Assembly: GCA_902762305.1 (NCBI GenBank)
Contig: CACWNW010000017.1
Location: 51,707 to 115,706, forward strand
Direction of reading: 5' to 3'
DNA from: Fibrobacter succinogenes
Lineage (GTDB): Bacteria > Fibrobacterota > Fibrobacteria > Fibrobacterales > Fibrobacteraceae
DNA length: 64,000 nt
Shown: positions 35,109-44,002 of the stretch, piece by piece
Position numbering within the stretch: position 1 is the first letter of the stretch
Layout of the letters: each line of letters opens with the position of its first letter
Notes under the pieces: model-generated
The model's database searches: none
What the model saw: only the letters and a program-made list of their open reading frames with translations
Told to the model about the DNA's origin: nothing
Translations under genes and position numbers: made by a program

Positions 35109-35951
35109 ATGAAACGTTTAGCTTTCCTCATTACGCTGGCTGCACTGCTCTGCTCCTGTGCCAGTGTCAACATCAAACAGCCCGGCATCGATAGCGTCAA
35201 GAAGATCGCTGTTGTGACCGTTTCCGGTAGCGAAGAATACCAGAATATCGAAGTCCGCGAGGGCAAGAAGGAAAAACTCCTCACGATTGTGGGCAATATT
35301 ATCAAGGATAAGGTCGATCTGGTCGATGACCCGGAAATCGATATTATCACTCATGGTGCGAATGCGCTCGCCAAGACGCTCAACGGCATCAACGGCTGGA
35401 GCGTCATCCCCTTCGATCAGGTGACCAATAGCGAAGATGTGCGCGCCTTCTTTGAAGACAACGAGACCTGGTCCAAGGTCAATGCTGCTTTTGACAGGTA
35501 CGGTTCCGGCAACGGCCAGCGCCTTGTTGCCCCGAAGGGTATGTACAGGCTCGCCTACGAGAAGGTTGCCCCGCGTGGTATGATGTACGTTAACGGTGAA
35601 CGCATGGAAGCTCCGGTCCTCCGCGGCCTCGGCAAGCTTTGCGAGTCCCTCGGTGTCGACGCAGTCGCCGTTGCCGAATACTACTTCTACTTCGAAACCG
35701 GCATGATGACTGGCGTTACGAGGAACGTGACCCCGATCGTGTTCGTGAACGTGGCGCTCATCGACAAGAATGGCGAGAAGGTGCTCTACACCGATAACAA
35801 CTGGGCAAGAATCGAAGGCGACTACGACGCCAAGGTTGACGGTGAATACGCAAGCCTCAGGGAAGAAAAGTCCGTGAAGGCCTACAAGCACGCCATCGAC
35901 CAGATCATGGAAGAATTCGGCAAGGAAGCTAAGGGAAAGCTCGGTAAGTAA
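35109..35951 (+). CDS. Lipoprotein of unknown function
   Basis: 280 residues with a lipobox LLCSC (Cys17). The body contains a repeated alpha/beta layout beginning KKIAVVTVSG and a central GLGKLCESLGVDAVAVAEYYFYFE, resembling the fold of CsgG or TolB-N-type periplasmic lipoproteins. This is inference only. AAGGAG lies before the ATG, and a terminator follows. Confidence 0.7.
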   Translation: MKRLAFLITLAALLCSCASVNIKQPGIDSVKKIAVVTVSGSEEYQNIEVREGKKEKLLTIVGNIIKDKVDLVDDPEIDIITHGANALAKTLNGINGWSVIPFDQVTNSEDVRAFFEDNETWSKVNAAFDRYGSGNGQRLVAPKGMYRLAYEKVAPRGMMYVNGERMEAPVLRGLGKLCESLGVDAVAVAEYYFYFETGMMTGVTRNVTPIVFVNVALIDKNGEKVLYTDNNWARIEGDYDAKVDGEYASLREEKSVKAYKHAIDQIMEEFGKEAKGKLGK

Positions 35952-35994
35952 CCGCTTCCGCAAGAGTTTGCATATTTCATCTCCCAAAAAGTGG

Positions 35995-36026
35995 GGGGCT
36001 CGTACATCGAGCTCCCTGCTTTTGTT
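35995..36026 (+). terminator. Terminator after the lipoprotein gene
   Basis: A CTCG/CGAG stem extended by GGG/CCC pairs with one bulge, followed by TGCTTTTGTT. Confidence 0.65.
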
Positions 36027-36151
36027 ATGGTCTGGTGACGCGATTCGTAAGTAATTATTCGCGAAAGTAGTCTTTTTTCTTACCCCTCCTTTTTTGCTTG
36101 ACTGCCCATGGGGCCATGCTTATATTTTGAACTGCATTTTGGGGGTTAGCA

Positions 36152-36361
36152 ATGAACTATTTGAATGATTCCGATCTTACGGTGCTGATGGTGAAGCTCG
36201 CCTGCATAGCTGCTGTTGCCGCTATCGTGTTCGCTTTCACGTGCTGGCGCCTGCATCGCCGTAAGGATTGCGTCGTTCCCATGCGCCGCAAGAAGTCGTG
36301 GGAAGTCGCGTTCGACAAGTGGCTTGCGAACAATGGCGGCCACGACCTGAGACATTCCTGA
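36152..36361 (+). CDS. Small single-helix membrane protein
   Basis: 69 residues: a membrane helix (about 10-33, VKLACIAAVAAIVFAFTCW) followed by a strongly basic tail (RLHRRKD, MRRKK), so the C-terminus is inside. GGGGGTTAGCA is the ribosome site. No family is recognised. It lies between two terminators, upstream of secA. Confidence 0.6.
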   Translation: MNYLNDSDLTVLMVKLACIAAVAAIVFAFTCWRLHRRKDCVVPMRRKKSWEVAFDKWLANNGGHDLRHS

Positions 36362-36387
36362 GGTGCGCCCCGGTGGGGAGCCTGGAT

Positions 36388-36407
36388 ACGCCCGCGCGGG
36401 GCGTTTT
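36388..36407 (+). terminator. Terminator before secA
   Basis: ACGCCC and GGGGCGT pair around GCGC and run into TTTTCTTTG. Confidence 0.75.
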
Positions 36408-36487
36408 CTTTGCATTTTCGGTAGCACCGGTGCAATTCCACGGACGATATTTTGCTAAATTCGCATGCGTTAAATTATCAATGATGT

Positions 36488-36507
36488 AGCCGGGAGGTTT
36501 TCCGGCT
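36488..36507 (+). promoter_or_regulatory. Hairpin in the secA leader
   Basis: AGCCGG (36488-36493) pairs with CCGGCT (36502-36507) around a loop that contains GAGG. It ends six bases before the AAAGG ribosome site of secA. TTTTGCTAAATT at about 36450 may be part of the promoter. Confidence 0.4.
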
Positions 36508-36523
36508 GTTATAAAGGAATACA

Positions 36524-39478
36524 ATGAGCATAGTAGATACCGTACTCCATAAGATTTTTGGCACGCCCCATGAACGCAAGGTGAAGCAGCTTCGCCCGGT
36601 CATTGCGAAGATCCACGAGGCACGCGCTGCCTTGGAAGCCTTGGACGATGCGGCCCTTGCCGCGAAGAGCGCGGAATTCCGCGAGAAACTCAAGAACGGC
36701 GGTTCGCTCGAAGATATCAAGGTCGACGCATTCGCCGTGTGCCAGGAAGCCTGTGACCGCAGGCTCGGTATCTTCAACATCTTCAAGCCGGAATTCAACT
36801 TCGACTTCAGCCGCCTCGGACCCGAACTCCAGGATGTGGTGAACAACGCGAAGGCGGAACTTGCCAGCGGGAAGAACGAATGGGAAGTCTACCTGCCCGC
36901 CGCACTCTACGCGAAGGTGCGCGAGCTCTACCCGGAATCGGTGAAGCCGTTCCGCATGATGCCCTTCGACGTGCAGATGATCGGCGGTCTCGTGCTCCAT
37001 GAGGGCGCGATTGCCGAAATGGCGACCGGCGAAGGTAAGACCCTCGCTGCCGCCCTGCCGGTTTACCTGAACGGCCTTAGCGGCCACGGCGTGCACGTGG
37101 TGACGGTGAACGACTACCTCGCCGGCCGTGACGCGAAGCAGATGGGCCTCGTGTACAAGTTCCTCGGGCTCACGGTGGGCCTCATTGTGGCCGGCCTCGA
37201 TTCCGAACAGCGCCGCACGAGCTACAACAGCGACGTGACTTACGGTACCAACAACGAGTTTGGCTTCGACTACCTGCGCGACAATATGGCGGTCGACCCG
37301 TCCCAGCTGGTGCAGCGCGAGCTCAACTTCTGTATTGTTGACGAAGTGGACTCCATCCTTATCGACGAGGCCCGTACTCCGCTTATCATCAGTGGCCCTG
37401 CCGAAGATGCTACCGACAAGTATGCGAAGGCAAACGAGATTGCACAGAAGCTTGTGAAGAACAAGGACTTCGGCGTGGACGAGAAGGACAAGTACATCAT
37501 GCTCACCGAGAAGGGCGTGAACCATGTGGAAAGCCTCCTCCAGATTACGAACCTTTACGGTGAACATGCCGACTGGGTGCACTACATTGACCAGGCCCTG
37601 CGTGCATGGCACCTGTACGAGAAGGACGTGGACTACATTGTGCGCGATGGCGAAATCGTCATCGTGGACGAGAACACGGGACGCCTCATGGAAGGCCGCC
37701 GCTACAGCAACGGTATGCACCAGGCTATCGAAGCGAAGGAAAAGGTGCAGATCCGCCGCGAGAACCAGACGCTTGCGACCATCACGTTCCAGAATTACTT
37801 CCGCATGTACAAGAAGCTTAGCGGTATGACCGGTACGGCAGAAACGGAAGCGACGGAATTCATCAAGATTTACAACATGAACACCTGGGTCATCCCGACC
37901 AACAAGCCCTGTATTCGCCAGGACCTGCAGGACATGGTGTACAAGAGCGAAGACGCGAAGTGGCGCGCCATCGTGGCCGAAATCAAGGATCGCCACAGCA
38001 AGGGCCAGCCGCTCCTCGTGGGTACGGCATCTATCGAAAAGTCCGAACACCTCCACGGCCTCCTGGAGAAGGAGGGCATCCCGCACGAAGTGCTGAACGC
38101 CAAGAACCACAGCCGCGAAGCTGAGATTATCCAGTACGCTGGCCACGAAGGAAAGGTCACCATCGCGACGAACATGGCTGGCCGCGGTACCGATATCGCG
38201 CTCGGCCCCGGAGTCACGGACCTTGGCGGTTTGCATGTGCTCGGCACCGAGCGTCACGAGTCCCGCCGTATCGACAACCAGCTGCGCGGACGTTCCGGCC
38301 GTCAGGGCGACCCGGGTTCCAGCCAGTACTTCCTCTCCCTCGACGACAACCTGATGCGCATCTTCGGCGGCGACAGCGTGAAGAACCTGATGAACCGCTT
38401 TGGCGTGGGCGAAGACGAGGTGATTACGCACCCGATCGTTTCCCGCTCCATCCGCAGTGCTCAGCGTCGCGTGGAAGGCCAGAGTTTCGATATCCGTAAG
38501 CACTTGCTCGACTACGATAACGTGATGAACGAACAGCGCAAGGTGATTTACGGGCTCCGCCGCCGCATCCTGAACGGCGAAGACATCCGCCAGGAAATCA
38601 TGGACCGCATCGAGGACGCCTGCGACATCAAGGTCTCCAACTACATTGTCGCGAAGAGCTACCCCGAAGACTGGAACCTCGAAGGCCTGCATACCGACCT
38701 GCAGCGCACGCTCGGCATGGAGTACAACCTCACGCTCGAACAGGCGATGAAGAAGACTCCGGAACAGGTTCTCGACGAGATTATCGGGCTCTGCAAGGCC
38801 CGCTACGACAAGCTCACGAAGATTATTCCGGAAGCCGACTTCCGCAATATCGAGCGCCGCTTCTTGCTCATGACGATCGACCAGGTCTGGAAGGAACACC
38901 TGTACGCGATGGACCAGCTGAAGGATTCCATCCGCTTCCACGGGTATGCCCAGAAGGACCCGCTGATGGTCTACAAGAACGAAGGCTTCAAGCTGTTCGA
39001 AGGCTGCCTCGAGAAGATTGCGACCCTCACGATGCTCCGCATTCTGAACATCCGCATCACGCTCCCGAACGGCATGACCGTTTCGCCGGACCAGCTGCAG
39101 CTCAAGAGCCAGGAACAGATCGACGCCGAGAAGAAGGCCGCCCAGGAAGCGGGCAACGCTCCGGCAGAAGCCAATGGTGCTGCCGACCAGGGTGCAGAAC
39201 AGCTGAGCGCCGAGGGCGCGAAGGCCGCGGGCCTCGCGGGTGCCGCCGCCGCTTCCGAAAGCAACGCCCTCTCGGAAGACCAGCAGGCTAACCAGCCCAT
39301 GCCGCAGTCCGCTTTGCCGGGAACCCGCCAGGTGCGCCGCACCTACACGAACCCCGCCATCATGGAAGCGGCCCGCCGCCGTGCACAGGCTGCCGGCCCG
39401 AAGCTCGGCCGTAACGACCCGTGCTGGTGTGGTTCTGGCCTCAAGTACAAGAAGTGCCACGGCAAGGACCTGGAGTAA
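36524..39478 (+). CDS. secA: Preprotein translocase ATPase SecA
   Basis: 984 residues, longer than average because of an Ala/Gln-rich linker near 865-930. Walker A MATGEGKTLAAALPVYLN, DEVDSILIDEARTPLIISG, the FQNYFRMYKKLSGMTGTAETEA segment, and RGRSGRQGDPGSSQYFLSLDD are all present. The C-terminal zinc motif CWCGSGLKYKKCHG binds SecB or ribosomes. SecA drives protein export through SecYEG, including the many secreted proteins here. Confidence 0.98.
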   Translation: MSIVDTVLHKIFGTPHERKVKQLRPVIAKIHEARAALEALDDAALAAKSAEFREKLKNGGSLEDIKVDAFAVCQEACDRRLGIFNIFKPEFNFDFSRLGPELQDVVNNAKAELASGKNEWEVYLPAALYAKVRELYPESVKPFRMMPFDVQMIGGLVLHEGAIAEMATGEGKTLAAALPVYLNGLSGHGVHVVTVNDYLAGRDAKQMGLVYKFLGLTVGLIVAGLDSEQRRTSYNSDVTYGTNNEFGFDYLRDNMAVDPSQLVQRELNFCIVDEVDSILIDEARTPLIISGPAEDATDKYAKANEIAQKLVKNKDFGVDEKDKYIMLTEKGVNHVESLLQITNLYGEHADWVHYIDQALRAWHLYEKDVDYIVRDGEIVIVDENTGRLMEGRRYSNGMHQAIEAKEKVQIRRENQTLATITFQNYFRMYKKLSGMTGTAETEATEFIKIYNMNTWVIPTNKPCIRQDLQDMVYKSEDAKWRAIVAEIKDRHSKGQPLLVGTASIEKSEHLHGLLEKEGIPHEVLNAKNHSREAEIIQYAGHEGKVTIATNMAGRGTDIALGPGVTDLGGLHVLGTERHESRRIDNQLRGRSGRQGDPGSSQYFLSLDDNLMRIFGGDSVKNLMNRFGVGEDEVITHPIVSRSIRSAQRRVEGQSFDIRKHLLDYDNVMNEQRKVIYGLRRRILNGEDIRQEIMDRIEDACDIKVSNYIVAKSYPEDWNLEGLHTDLQRTLGMEYNLTLEQAMKKTPEQVLDEIIGLCKARYDKLTKIIPEADFRNIERRFLLMTIDQVWKEHLYAMDQLKDSIRFHGYAQKDPLMVYKNEGFKLFEGCLEKIATLTMLRILNIRITLPNGMTVSPDQLQLKSQEQIDAEKKAAQEAGNAPAEANGAADQGAEQLSAEGAKAAGLAGAAAASESNALSEDQQANQPMPQSALPGTRQVRRTYTNPAIMEAARRRAQAAGPKLGRNDPCWCGSGLKYKKCHGKDLE

Positions 39479-39504
39479 GGGAATCCTGACACAACGTTTG
39501 AAAA

Positions 39505-39534
39505 GGGATGTCGCGTAATGGCGGCATCCCTTTT
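39505..39534 (+). terminator. Terminator after secA
   Basis: GGGATGTCGC and GCGGCATCCC pair around GTAAT and are followed by TTTTGC. The operator of the next gene begins immediately after. Confidence 0.85.
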
Positions 39535-39604
39535 GCTATAAAAAAATTCGATAACTCCGCATAAAATTAAAGTATTGGACATGGCGGAAAACCGCTTCTA
39601 TATT
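39535..39604 (+). promoter_or_regulatory. Sulfur-regulon operator and promoter, AhpD-like gene
   Basis: GCTATAAAAAAATTCGATAA, then CCGCATAAAATTAAAGTATTGGAC. TTGGAC (39575-39580) serves as -35 and TATATT (39599-39604) as -10, 18 bases apart. The same block occurs before metE, both carrier/E1 systems and the Cys/Met enzymes. Confidence 0.75.
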
Positions 39605-39651
39605 TTGCGCATCAAAAGACGGTGCAGATGCATCAAAGGAGAGTACAAAAT

Positions 39652-40209
39652 ATGGCAAGAGTAAAATTTATCGAATCGGTTGATGAAGCTCAGGGCAAGG
39701 CGAAGGAAGCCTATGAAAAACTCGTTTCTACAGGCAAGATCACCAACATGAAGCGCGCGCTGCTGCAGGACTACGCGACGTTCGACGCCTTCATGGGCTG
39801 GTACACCAGCTGGGCTCGCCTCGTGGAAATCATCGGGCAGCGCGCCGCCACCGTCTACGCGCATGCGGTTTCTACGACCAACAGCTGCCAGCTCTGCTCG
39901 CTGTTCTTCATCAGCGACCTGAAGGCTCTCGGAATCGACCCGAACGGATTCGAATACGAGAAGAACGAGGAAATCCTCGTGAAGCTTGCAAGGCAGATCG
40001 TGAAGGACCCCACCGCCGTTCCGGATTCCTACTTCGAGGAACTGCGCAAGTTCTACAACGATTCCGAGATTGTTGCCATCGTGGGCTTTGCCGCACAGAT
40101 GATCGCGACGAACAACTTCAACTCGGTACTGAAAATCGATGTGGACCAGCGCCTGCTCCCCATTGTTGGCGAATTCAAGCCCGCCACCTGGAGAAAGGAC
40201 ATCAAGTAA
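39652..40209 (+). CDS. AhpD-like carboxymuconolactone decarboxylase-family protein
   Basis: 185 residues from the ATG at 39652, chosen for the AAAGGAGAG ribosome site and an N-terminus MARVKFIESVDEAQGKAKEAYEKL. The family centre is TTNSCQLCSLFFISDLKALG, with a CxxC redox pair like AhpD alkylhydroperoxidase, though the classic downstream His is displaced. A thiol-peroxidase or disulfide role is inferred. It carries the same promoter block as the sulfur genes, suggesting a role in thiol or sulfide chemistry. Confidence 0.75.
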   Translation: MARVKFIESVDEAQGKAKEAYEKLVSTGKITNMKRALLQDYATFDAFMGWYTSWARLVEIIGQRAATVYAHAVSTTNSCQLCSLFFISDLKALGIDPNGFEYEKNEEILVKLARQIVKDPTAVPDSYFEELRKFYNDSEIVAIVGFAAQMIATNNFNSVLKIDVDQRLLPIVGEFKPATWRKDIK

Positions 40210-40232
40210 GTTTGTACTCTCCGTACAAAGCT

Positions 40233-40281
40233 GGCGTTCCCGAGAGATTCGAAGTCCTTTTTCGGGAGCGCCTTTTTTTTA
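40233..40281 (+). terminator. Terminator after the AhpD-like gene
   Basis: GGCGTTCCCGA pairs with TCGGGAGCGCC and is followed by eight T residues. Confidence 0.88.
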
Positions 40282-40309
40282 TTTTTCACACGTGAAAAAG
40301 GGGTCCGAC

Positions 40310-40852
40310 ATGAACTATTTGATAGTCCCTGGATTGAACAATTCCGGCCCGAGCCACTGGCAGAGTTTCTGGGCGAAGAGTTTGCCCAACGCATCGCGTG
40401 TTTACCAGCGTTGCTGGGACAAGCCTCAAAAAGAGGAATGGGTCGCGACTCTCGACGAAACCGTCAGGCAGCTGAAGGGCGATACCATCCTCGTTTCGCA
40501 CAGCCTGGGCAGCGTGACCACGGTGTTCTGGCTCTTGCGTGCGCAGGAACGGCGCGAGCTTCCGGCAAACATCAAGGGCGTATTCCTGGTGGCGCCTGCC
40601 GATACCGACGTGGTGGAATCCATCAGCAATTTCGCGCCCATGCCTACGGGCAAGCTGCCGGTGCCTGCGTGCGTCGTGGGTAGCGAGAACGACCCGTACA
40701 TGACATTCGCGCGTGCGGAATTCTTCGCGAAGTCCTGGGGGGCCAAGCTGTTCAACGCGGGCGCCCTCGGCCACATCAATTCGGATTCCAACCTCGGCGA
40801 ATGGGAACAGGGCCGCAAGTTCCTCGCGGAATTCGAACGGGGTCTGAAATAG
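40310..40852 (+). CDS. RBBP9/YdeN-type serine hydrolase
   Basis: 180 residues from the ATG at 40310; the longer frame upstream runs back through the terminator and is rejected. The alpha/beta hydrolase core has VPGLNNSGPSHWQSFW at the start, VSHSLGS with the nucleophile Ser, ENDPYM with Asp and GHINSDSNLGEW with His. Relatives cleave unknown esters or amides. No partner gene is evident. Confidence 0.85.
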   Translation: MNYLIVPGLNNSGPSHWQSFWAKSLPNASRVYQRCWDKPQKEEWVATLDETVRQLKGDTILVSHSLGSVTTVFWLLRAQERRELPANIKGVFLVAPADTDVVESISNFAPMPTGKLPVPACVVGSENDPYMTFARAEFFAKSWGAKLFNAGALGHINSDSNLGEWEQGRKFLAEFERGLK

Positions 40853-40899
40853 ATATTATTCACTAATTAATACTGTGGAATCACATTCACCTATATGCT

Positions 40900-40919
40900 G
40901 CCCCTTAAATTCAAGGGGC
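40900..40919. other. Perfect GC hairpin between convergent genes
   Basis: GCCCCTT and AAGGGGC pair around AAATTC. It lies between the convergent hydrolase and secreted-protein genes and may stop transcription from either side, although no long T tract follows. Confidence 0.45.
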
Positions 40920-40961
40920 ACACTTAAATCATATTCTTGTTAAAAACATCACACACTACCC

Positions 40962-41516
40962 TTAGTTACCGTTATCTTTTTTCCGCTTCCTGATAATTTC
41001 TAGTTGTTCCTCGGTGCAGAAGCCGGAAATGTAAATTTTGGTGGAGCCGGAATGATGAAGCCGAACATAATTCGAGTCGTAGGTGATTTCCCAATTGACA
41101 TCATAATAAGAATCTTTAATCTTGTTTAATTTAGATTGTTCCACCTCGGTTGATTCCCGTATCACATCTAAAGAAATATATTCTCTAGAATCAAAATTCT
41201 CTTTTGAACATTTCAAAGGCTTTTTGTCATTGTAAACCGATGTATTAAGCATGTATCCAAACAAGGGACCATCATTGGTATTATTATCAAAAGAATAGCT
41301 TCCTTTAAAAGAACAAGGTATGTAGGAAAACAAGTACTCCTTGTTTCCCTTATATTTTTCCCATTTCCAAACAATCCCGTCTTTTGACATTTCTTCAGCG
41401 AAACAATATTCACCAAACACCTCTTCTGAGGAAGAAGACATCGGCCCTTGCGCATAAGCACAAGCGAAAAGAACTGCTAGCCATAAACTAATCCGTTGGA
41501 CATGTGTAATAATCAC
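40962..41516 (-). CDS. Secreted protein type A, copy 1
   Basis: 184 residues with a signal peptide ending CAYAQ, a mature start GPMSSSSEEVFGEYCF and a C-terminal domain ending SGFCTEEQLEIIRKRKK. The start and end are almost the same as in the gene at 42099, while the middle differs. No family is recognised. It is last of six minus-strand genes in an AT-rich island with different codon use from the rest of the window. Confidence 0.65.
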   Translation of the reverse strand: MIITHVQRISLWLAVLFACAYAQGPMSSSSEEVFGEYCFAEEMSKDGIVWKWEKYKGNKEYLFSYIPCSFKGSYSFDNNTNDGPLFGYMLNTSVYNDKKPLKCSKENFDSREYISLDVIRESTEVEQSKLNKIKDSYYDVNWEITYDSNYVRLHHSGSTKIYISGFCTEEQLEIIRKRKKDNGN

Positions 41517-41547
41517 TATACCCTCCTATGCCATGATTAACAAATAT

Positions 41548-42102
41548 TCACTTTCCTTGTTTTTTATCAGAACACTGGCCAATAACCTTCGCCTTAAATA
41601 GCTTTGTGAATTTATATGAGTGTATCTCTGAGAATATCCTCACCGGATTTTTCTTTATTTCAAGAATAAACCTTGCTTCAAGCATTCGCCCATCAATCTG
41701 TTTTTCACTGGTTTCACAATTATGAGAAACATTCTGCGACAGTTTAGTTATTTTCTTGTCGCTAAAATAATCTTGAAGTTCTTTGCATGTTTTAATATAC
41801 CAAAAAGGTTCAAGGGTATTGCAATTCCATTCTTTAGGGAACTCGACTTCATAGACTTCATCCAGGTCCATTTGTGGGTGCCATTTGTCATCACATACTA
41901 CAAATTTATCAACTTCAAGCAATGGCAACTCAATGTCTATATTGCGCTTGATTTTCAAATCAAGGGAACCATCTTTTGCCACTTGGAAGCAAAATTTCGC
42001 AATATTTTCTTTTGATGACAATGTTTGTGCCCAGCTAACAGCCCAGATTCTCGCCGGTAAAAGGAACATCATCAAAAAGACTATGAATATTTTAACAGTC
42101 AT
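41548..42102 (-). CDS. Secreted protein type B, single module
   Basis: 184 residues with a signal peptide and one copy of a module: FC......L.L.IKRNIDI, a WNC strand, then a C-terminal GQCS. The next-but-one gene carries three such modules in tandem. The module has paired cysteines, is about 140 residues long and may be an immunoglobulin-like or binding domain. It overlaps the upstream gene by four bases (ATGA). Confidence 0.6.
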   Translation of the reverse strand: MTVKIFIVFLMMFLLPARIWAVSWAQTLSSKENIAKFCFQVAKDGSLDLKIKRNIDIELPLLEVDKFVVCDDKWHPQMDLDEVYEVEFPKEWNCNTLEPFWYIKTCKELQDYFSDKKITKLSQNVSHNCETSEKQIDGRMLEARFILEIKKNPVRIFSEIHSYKFTKLFKAKVIGQCSDKKQGK

Positions 42103-42647
42103 TCTTTCTTCTTTTTTCTTTCTCTTATCGCTTTCAGTTGTTCTTCGGTGCAGAAACCAGAGATGAAGAATCTTGCGGAGCCGGAAGCGTTTAATCGAAC
42201 ATAACTTGAATCATAATCGACATTCCATCTTATAATAAAGTAGTGTCCAAACAGGCTGTCTGTTTCAAGTTCATATTTTTTAGAGAACCATAAAATTTTT
42301 TCATAAGATTCATAAACCATTTTCTCTGAATAATAGCTCGGCATACACCTTGCCGGTTTTGCCTTGTCAAATACCGAATTCTTAATCATCGATATAGGAC
42401 CTGAAAAGAAGTAATCATAATCCGGAAGTATGGAATGACGATAATCATACGAGCATTGGGAATACGAAAACAAATACGGTTTATTCGACTTATACTTCTC
42501 CAAAACCCAATAATCCGTTTTGTCATCGCCCTCCGTAAAGCAATACTCACCAAACACCTCTTCTGAAGAAGAAGACATCGGCCCTTGCGCATAAGCACAA
42601 GCGAAACCAAAGAAAACAACAAGTAAAAAAAATAATTTGATGGACAT
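42099..42647 (-). CDS. Secreted protein type A, copy 2
   Basis: 182 residues, a paralogue of the protein at 40962. It shares the identical CAYAQGPMSSSSEEVFGEYCF start and the SGFCTEEQL end, while the middle has diverged. The two copies flank a type B gene, so the block reads A-B-A. The function is unknown. It is coupled to the following type B gene. Confidence 0.65.
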   Translation of the reverse strand: MSIKLFFLLVVFFGFACAYAQGPMSSSSEEVFGEYCFTEGDDKTDYWVLEKYKSNKPYLFSYSQCSYDYRHSILPDYDYFFSGPISMIKNSVFDKAKPARCMPSYYSEKMVYESYEKILWFSKKYELETDSLFGHYFIIRWNVDYDSSYVRLNASGSARFFISGFCTEEQLKAIRERKKKKE

Positions 42648-42652
42648 TTTAC

Positions 42653-44002
42653 CTATTTCTCACATGGACCATTCACTCTAATTCTAAAGTCATAATAATC
42701 TTTGCGACGCGATTCACCACTTTGAATCTCCGCATTTATTCTTACAGGCAAAACTTTCCCATAAAGAGCTCTTTCTTTTTTTAGGTTTTGCGGTAACCGT
42801 AACGACTCCTTCAAAGAATAATCCTCGCAACTTTTATACAGCATTTCTTCAATAGGAGTAAATACGCCTTTTTTGAAGGCTATGCTTGTGGAAATATTTT
42901 CTCTGTATTTCTTGTTACAGAAATGACATTCGCTGGCAGGAGCAAAAATATAACGGGGAATATAATCCAATTCTTTATCTAAAACAAGGCGATGGTTTTC
43001 ATCGATACAATATTCAGCGACAATTTCTTTTTTTGAACATGGACCGACAATCGTCGCTTCAAATGATTTCTCATAGGTGAAACCGGTTCCTCCAAGTTGA
43101 GCTTTCCAATGGCCTTTGAAACTTTTCCCATAATACGGCTTCAATGTTTCTTTCGCTCTGTATTTGTGGATATGCAAGACATCACGATTTATAGGATTTA
43201 GATTCACTTTGACTATTTTAGGCTTTAAACAAAGGGTGTTGCTTGATGGAGTTGCTTCTAAAGCCACACAACCACCTATAAAAGCCGAAGAGTCTGAATC
43301 ATAAGGGGCGTCAAGACTATACTCTATTTCCCAAATTGGTTCTCCATTATATACATTACATATAACACTATCAGGAAATACCCAATTAGATTCAGGTTCC
43401 AAATTTAAATTCTTGACCAAATGAAGGCTGTATTCATTAGAATCCTTATTAAATTCCGCGCAAAATTCAGCAATATTTGAATTTACAGAACATTCTCCAG
43501 TAATTACCGCTGTAAAATTGGAAGAAAGTTTTATTTTGCTATTATAAAGCTGAGCAAGCCATTGGCCTTTAATCTTTTTCCCATAATAATTTTTCAACGA
43601 CTCTTTCGCATTTTCCAAGAAATAACCCAAATAGGAATTTCCTTTTACCAACTCTGTCTTTAATGGCTCGACTTTCCTCCTTTTTGGAGAATTCGCTGAA
43701 AAACAGAAATGTCCACCCTTTCGCATGAACAACTCGAAATCATCTTCTTTTGTGGATTGCGGAGCCTCAAGAAGATAATTGTATTCCCAAGAAGTGCAAC
43801 CTCCATCAAGTGAATCTGGAATGTTCCATTTTTTATTTTTTGGAATTTCAATGTTTCGCGTTAATACAAGTTCATACTTATTATCATCCAGAATATTTGC
43901 ACAAAATTCCGCAACAGGAAGACTATGCTTTTGTTCAGAAGAATGAATCAATCCGAAACACAAAAACATTGCTAATCCCATTTTTTTTATGCACAAATTC
44001 AT
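42653..44002 (-). CDS. Secreted protein type B, three modules
   Basis: 449 residues from the ATG at 44002, chosen because it overlaps the preceding stop as ATGA; an ATG at 44014 also exists. After a signal peptide come three repeats of the type B module, each starting with an AEFC or AEYC block, a charged NIEI/NLNLEP/ELDY strand and ending GECS, GPCS or GPCE. The repeats are divergent and probably old. No known family. Confidence 0.65.
   Translation of the reverse strand: MNLCIKKMGLAMFLCFGLIHSSEQKHSLPVAEFCANILDDNKYELVLTRNIEIPKNKKWNIPDSLDGGCTSWEYNYLLEAPQSTKEDDFELFMRKGGHFCFSANSPKRRKVEPLKTELVKGNSYLGYFLENAKESLKNYYGKKIKGQWLAQLYNSKIKLSSNFTAVITGECSVNSNIAEFCAEFNKDSNEYSLHLVKNLNLEPESNWVFPDSVICNVYNGEPIWEIEYSLDAPYDSDSSAFIGGCVALEATPSSNTLCLKPKIVKVNLNPINRDVLHIHKYRAKETLKPYYGKSFKGHWKAQLGGTGFTYEKSFEATIVGPCSKKEIVAEYCIDENHRLVLDKELDYIPRYIFAPASECHFCNKKYRENISTSIAFKKGVFTPIEEMLYKSCEDYSLKESLRLPQNLKKERALYGKVLPVRINAEIQSGESRRKDYYDFRIRVNGPCEK

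Noticed and set aside
36509..39460. A 983-codon open frame opposite secA
   Set aside because: It mirrors secA codon by codon, a common effect of strong codon bias in GC-rich genes. It has no ribosome site and no recognisable domain.
40287..40300. CACACGTG-centred palindrome resembling parS
   Set aside because: The core reads TTCACACGTGAAAA, with extra bases and the wrong spacing compared with TGTTNCACGTGAAACA.
40139..40309. N-terminal extension of the RBBP9-like hydrolase
   Set aside because: It would read through the end of the AhpD-like gene and a strong terminator. The ATG at 40310 matches the family start.
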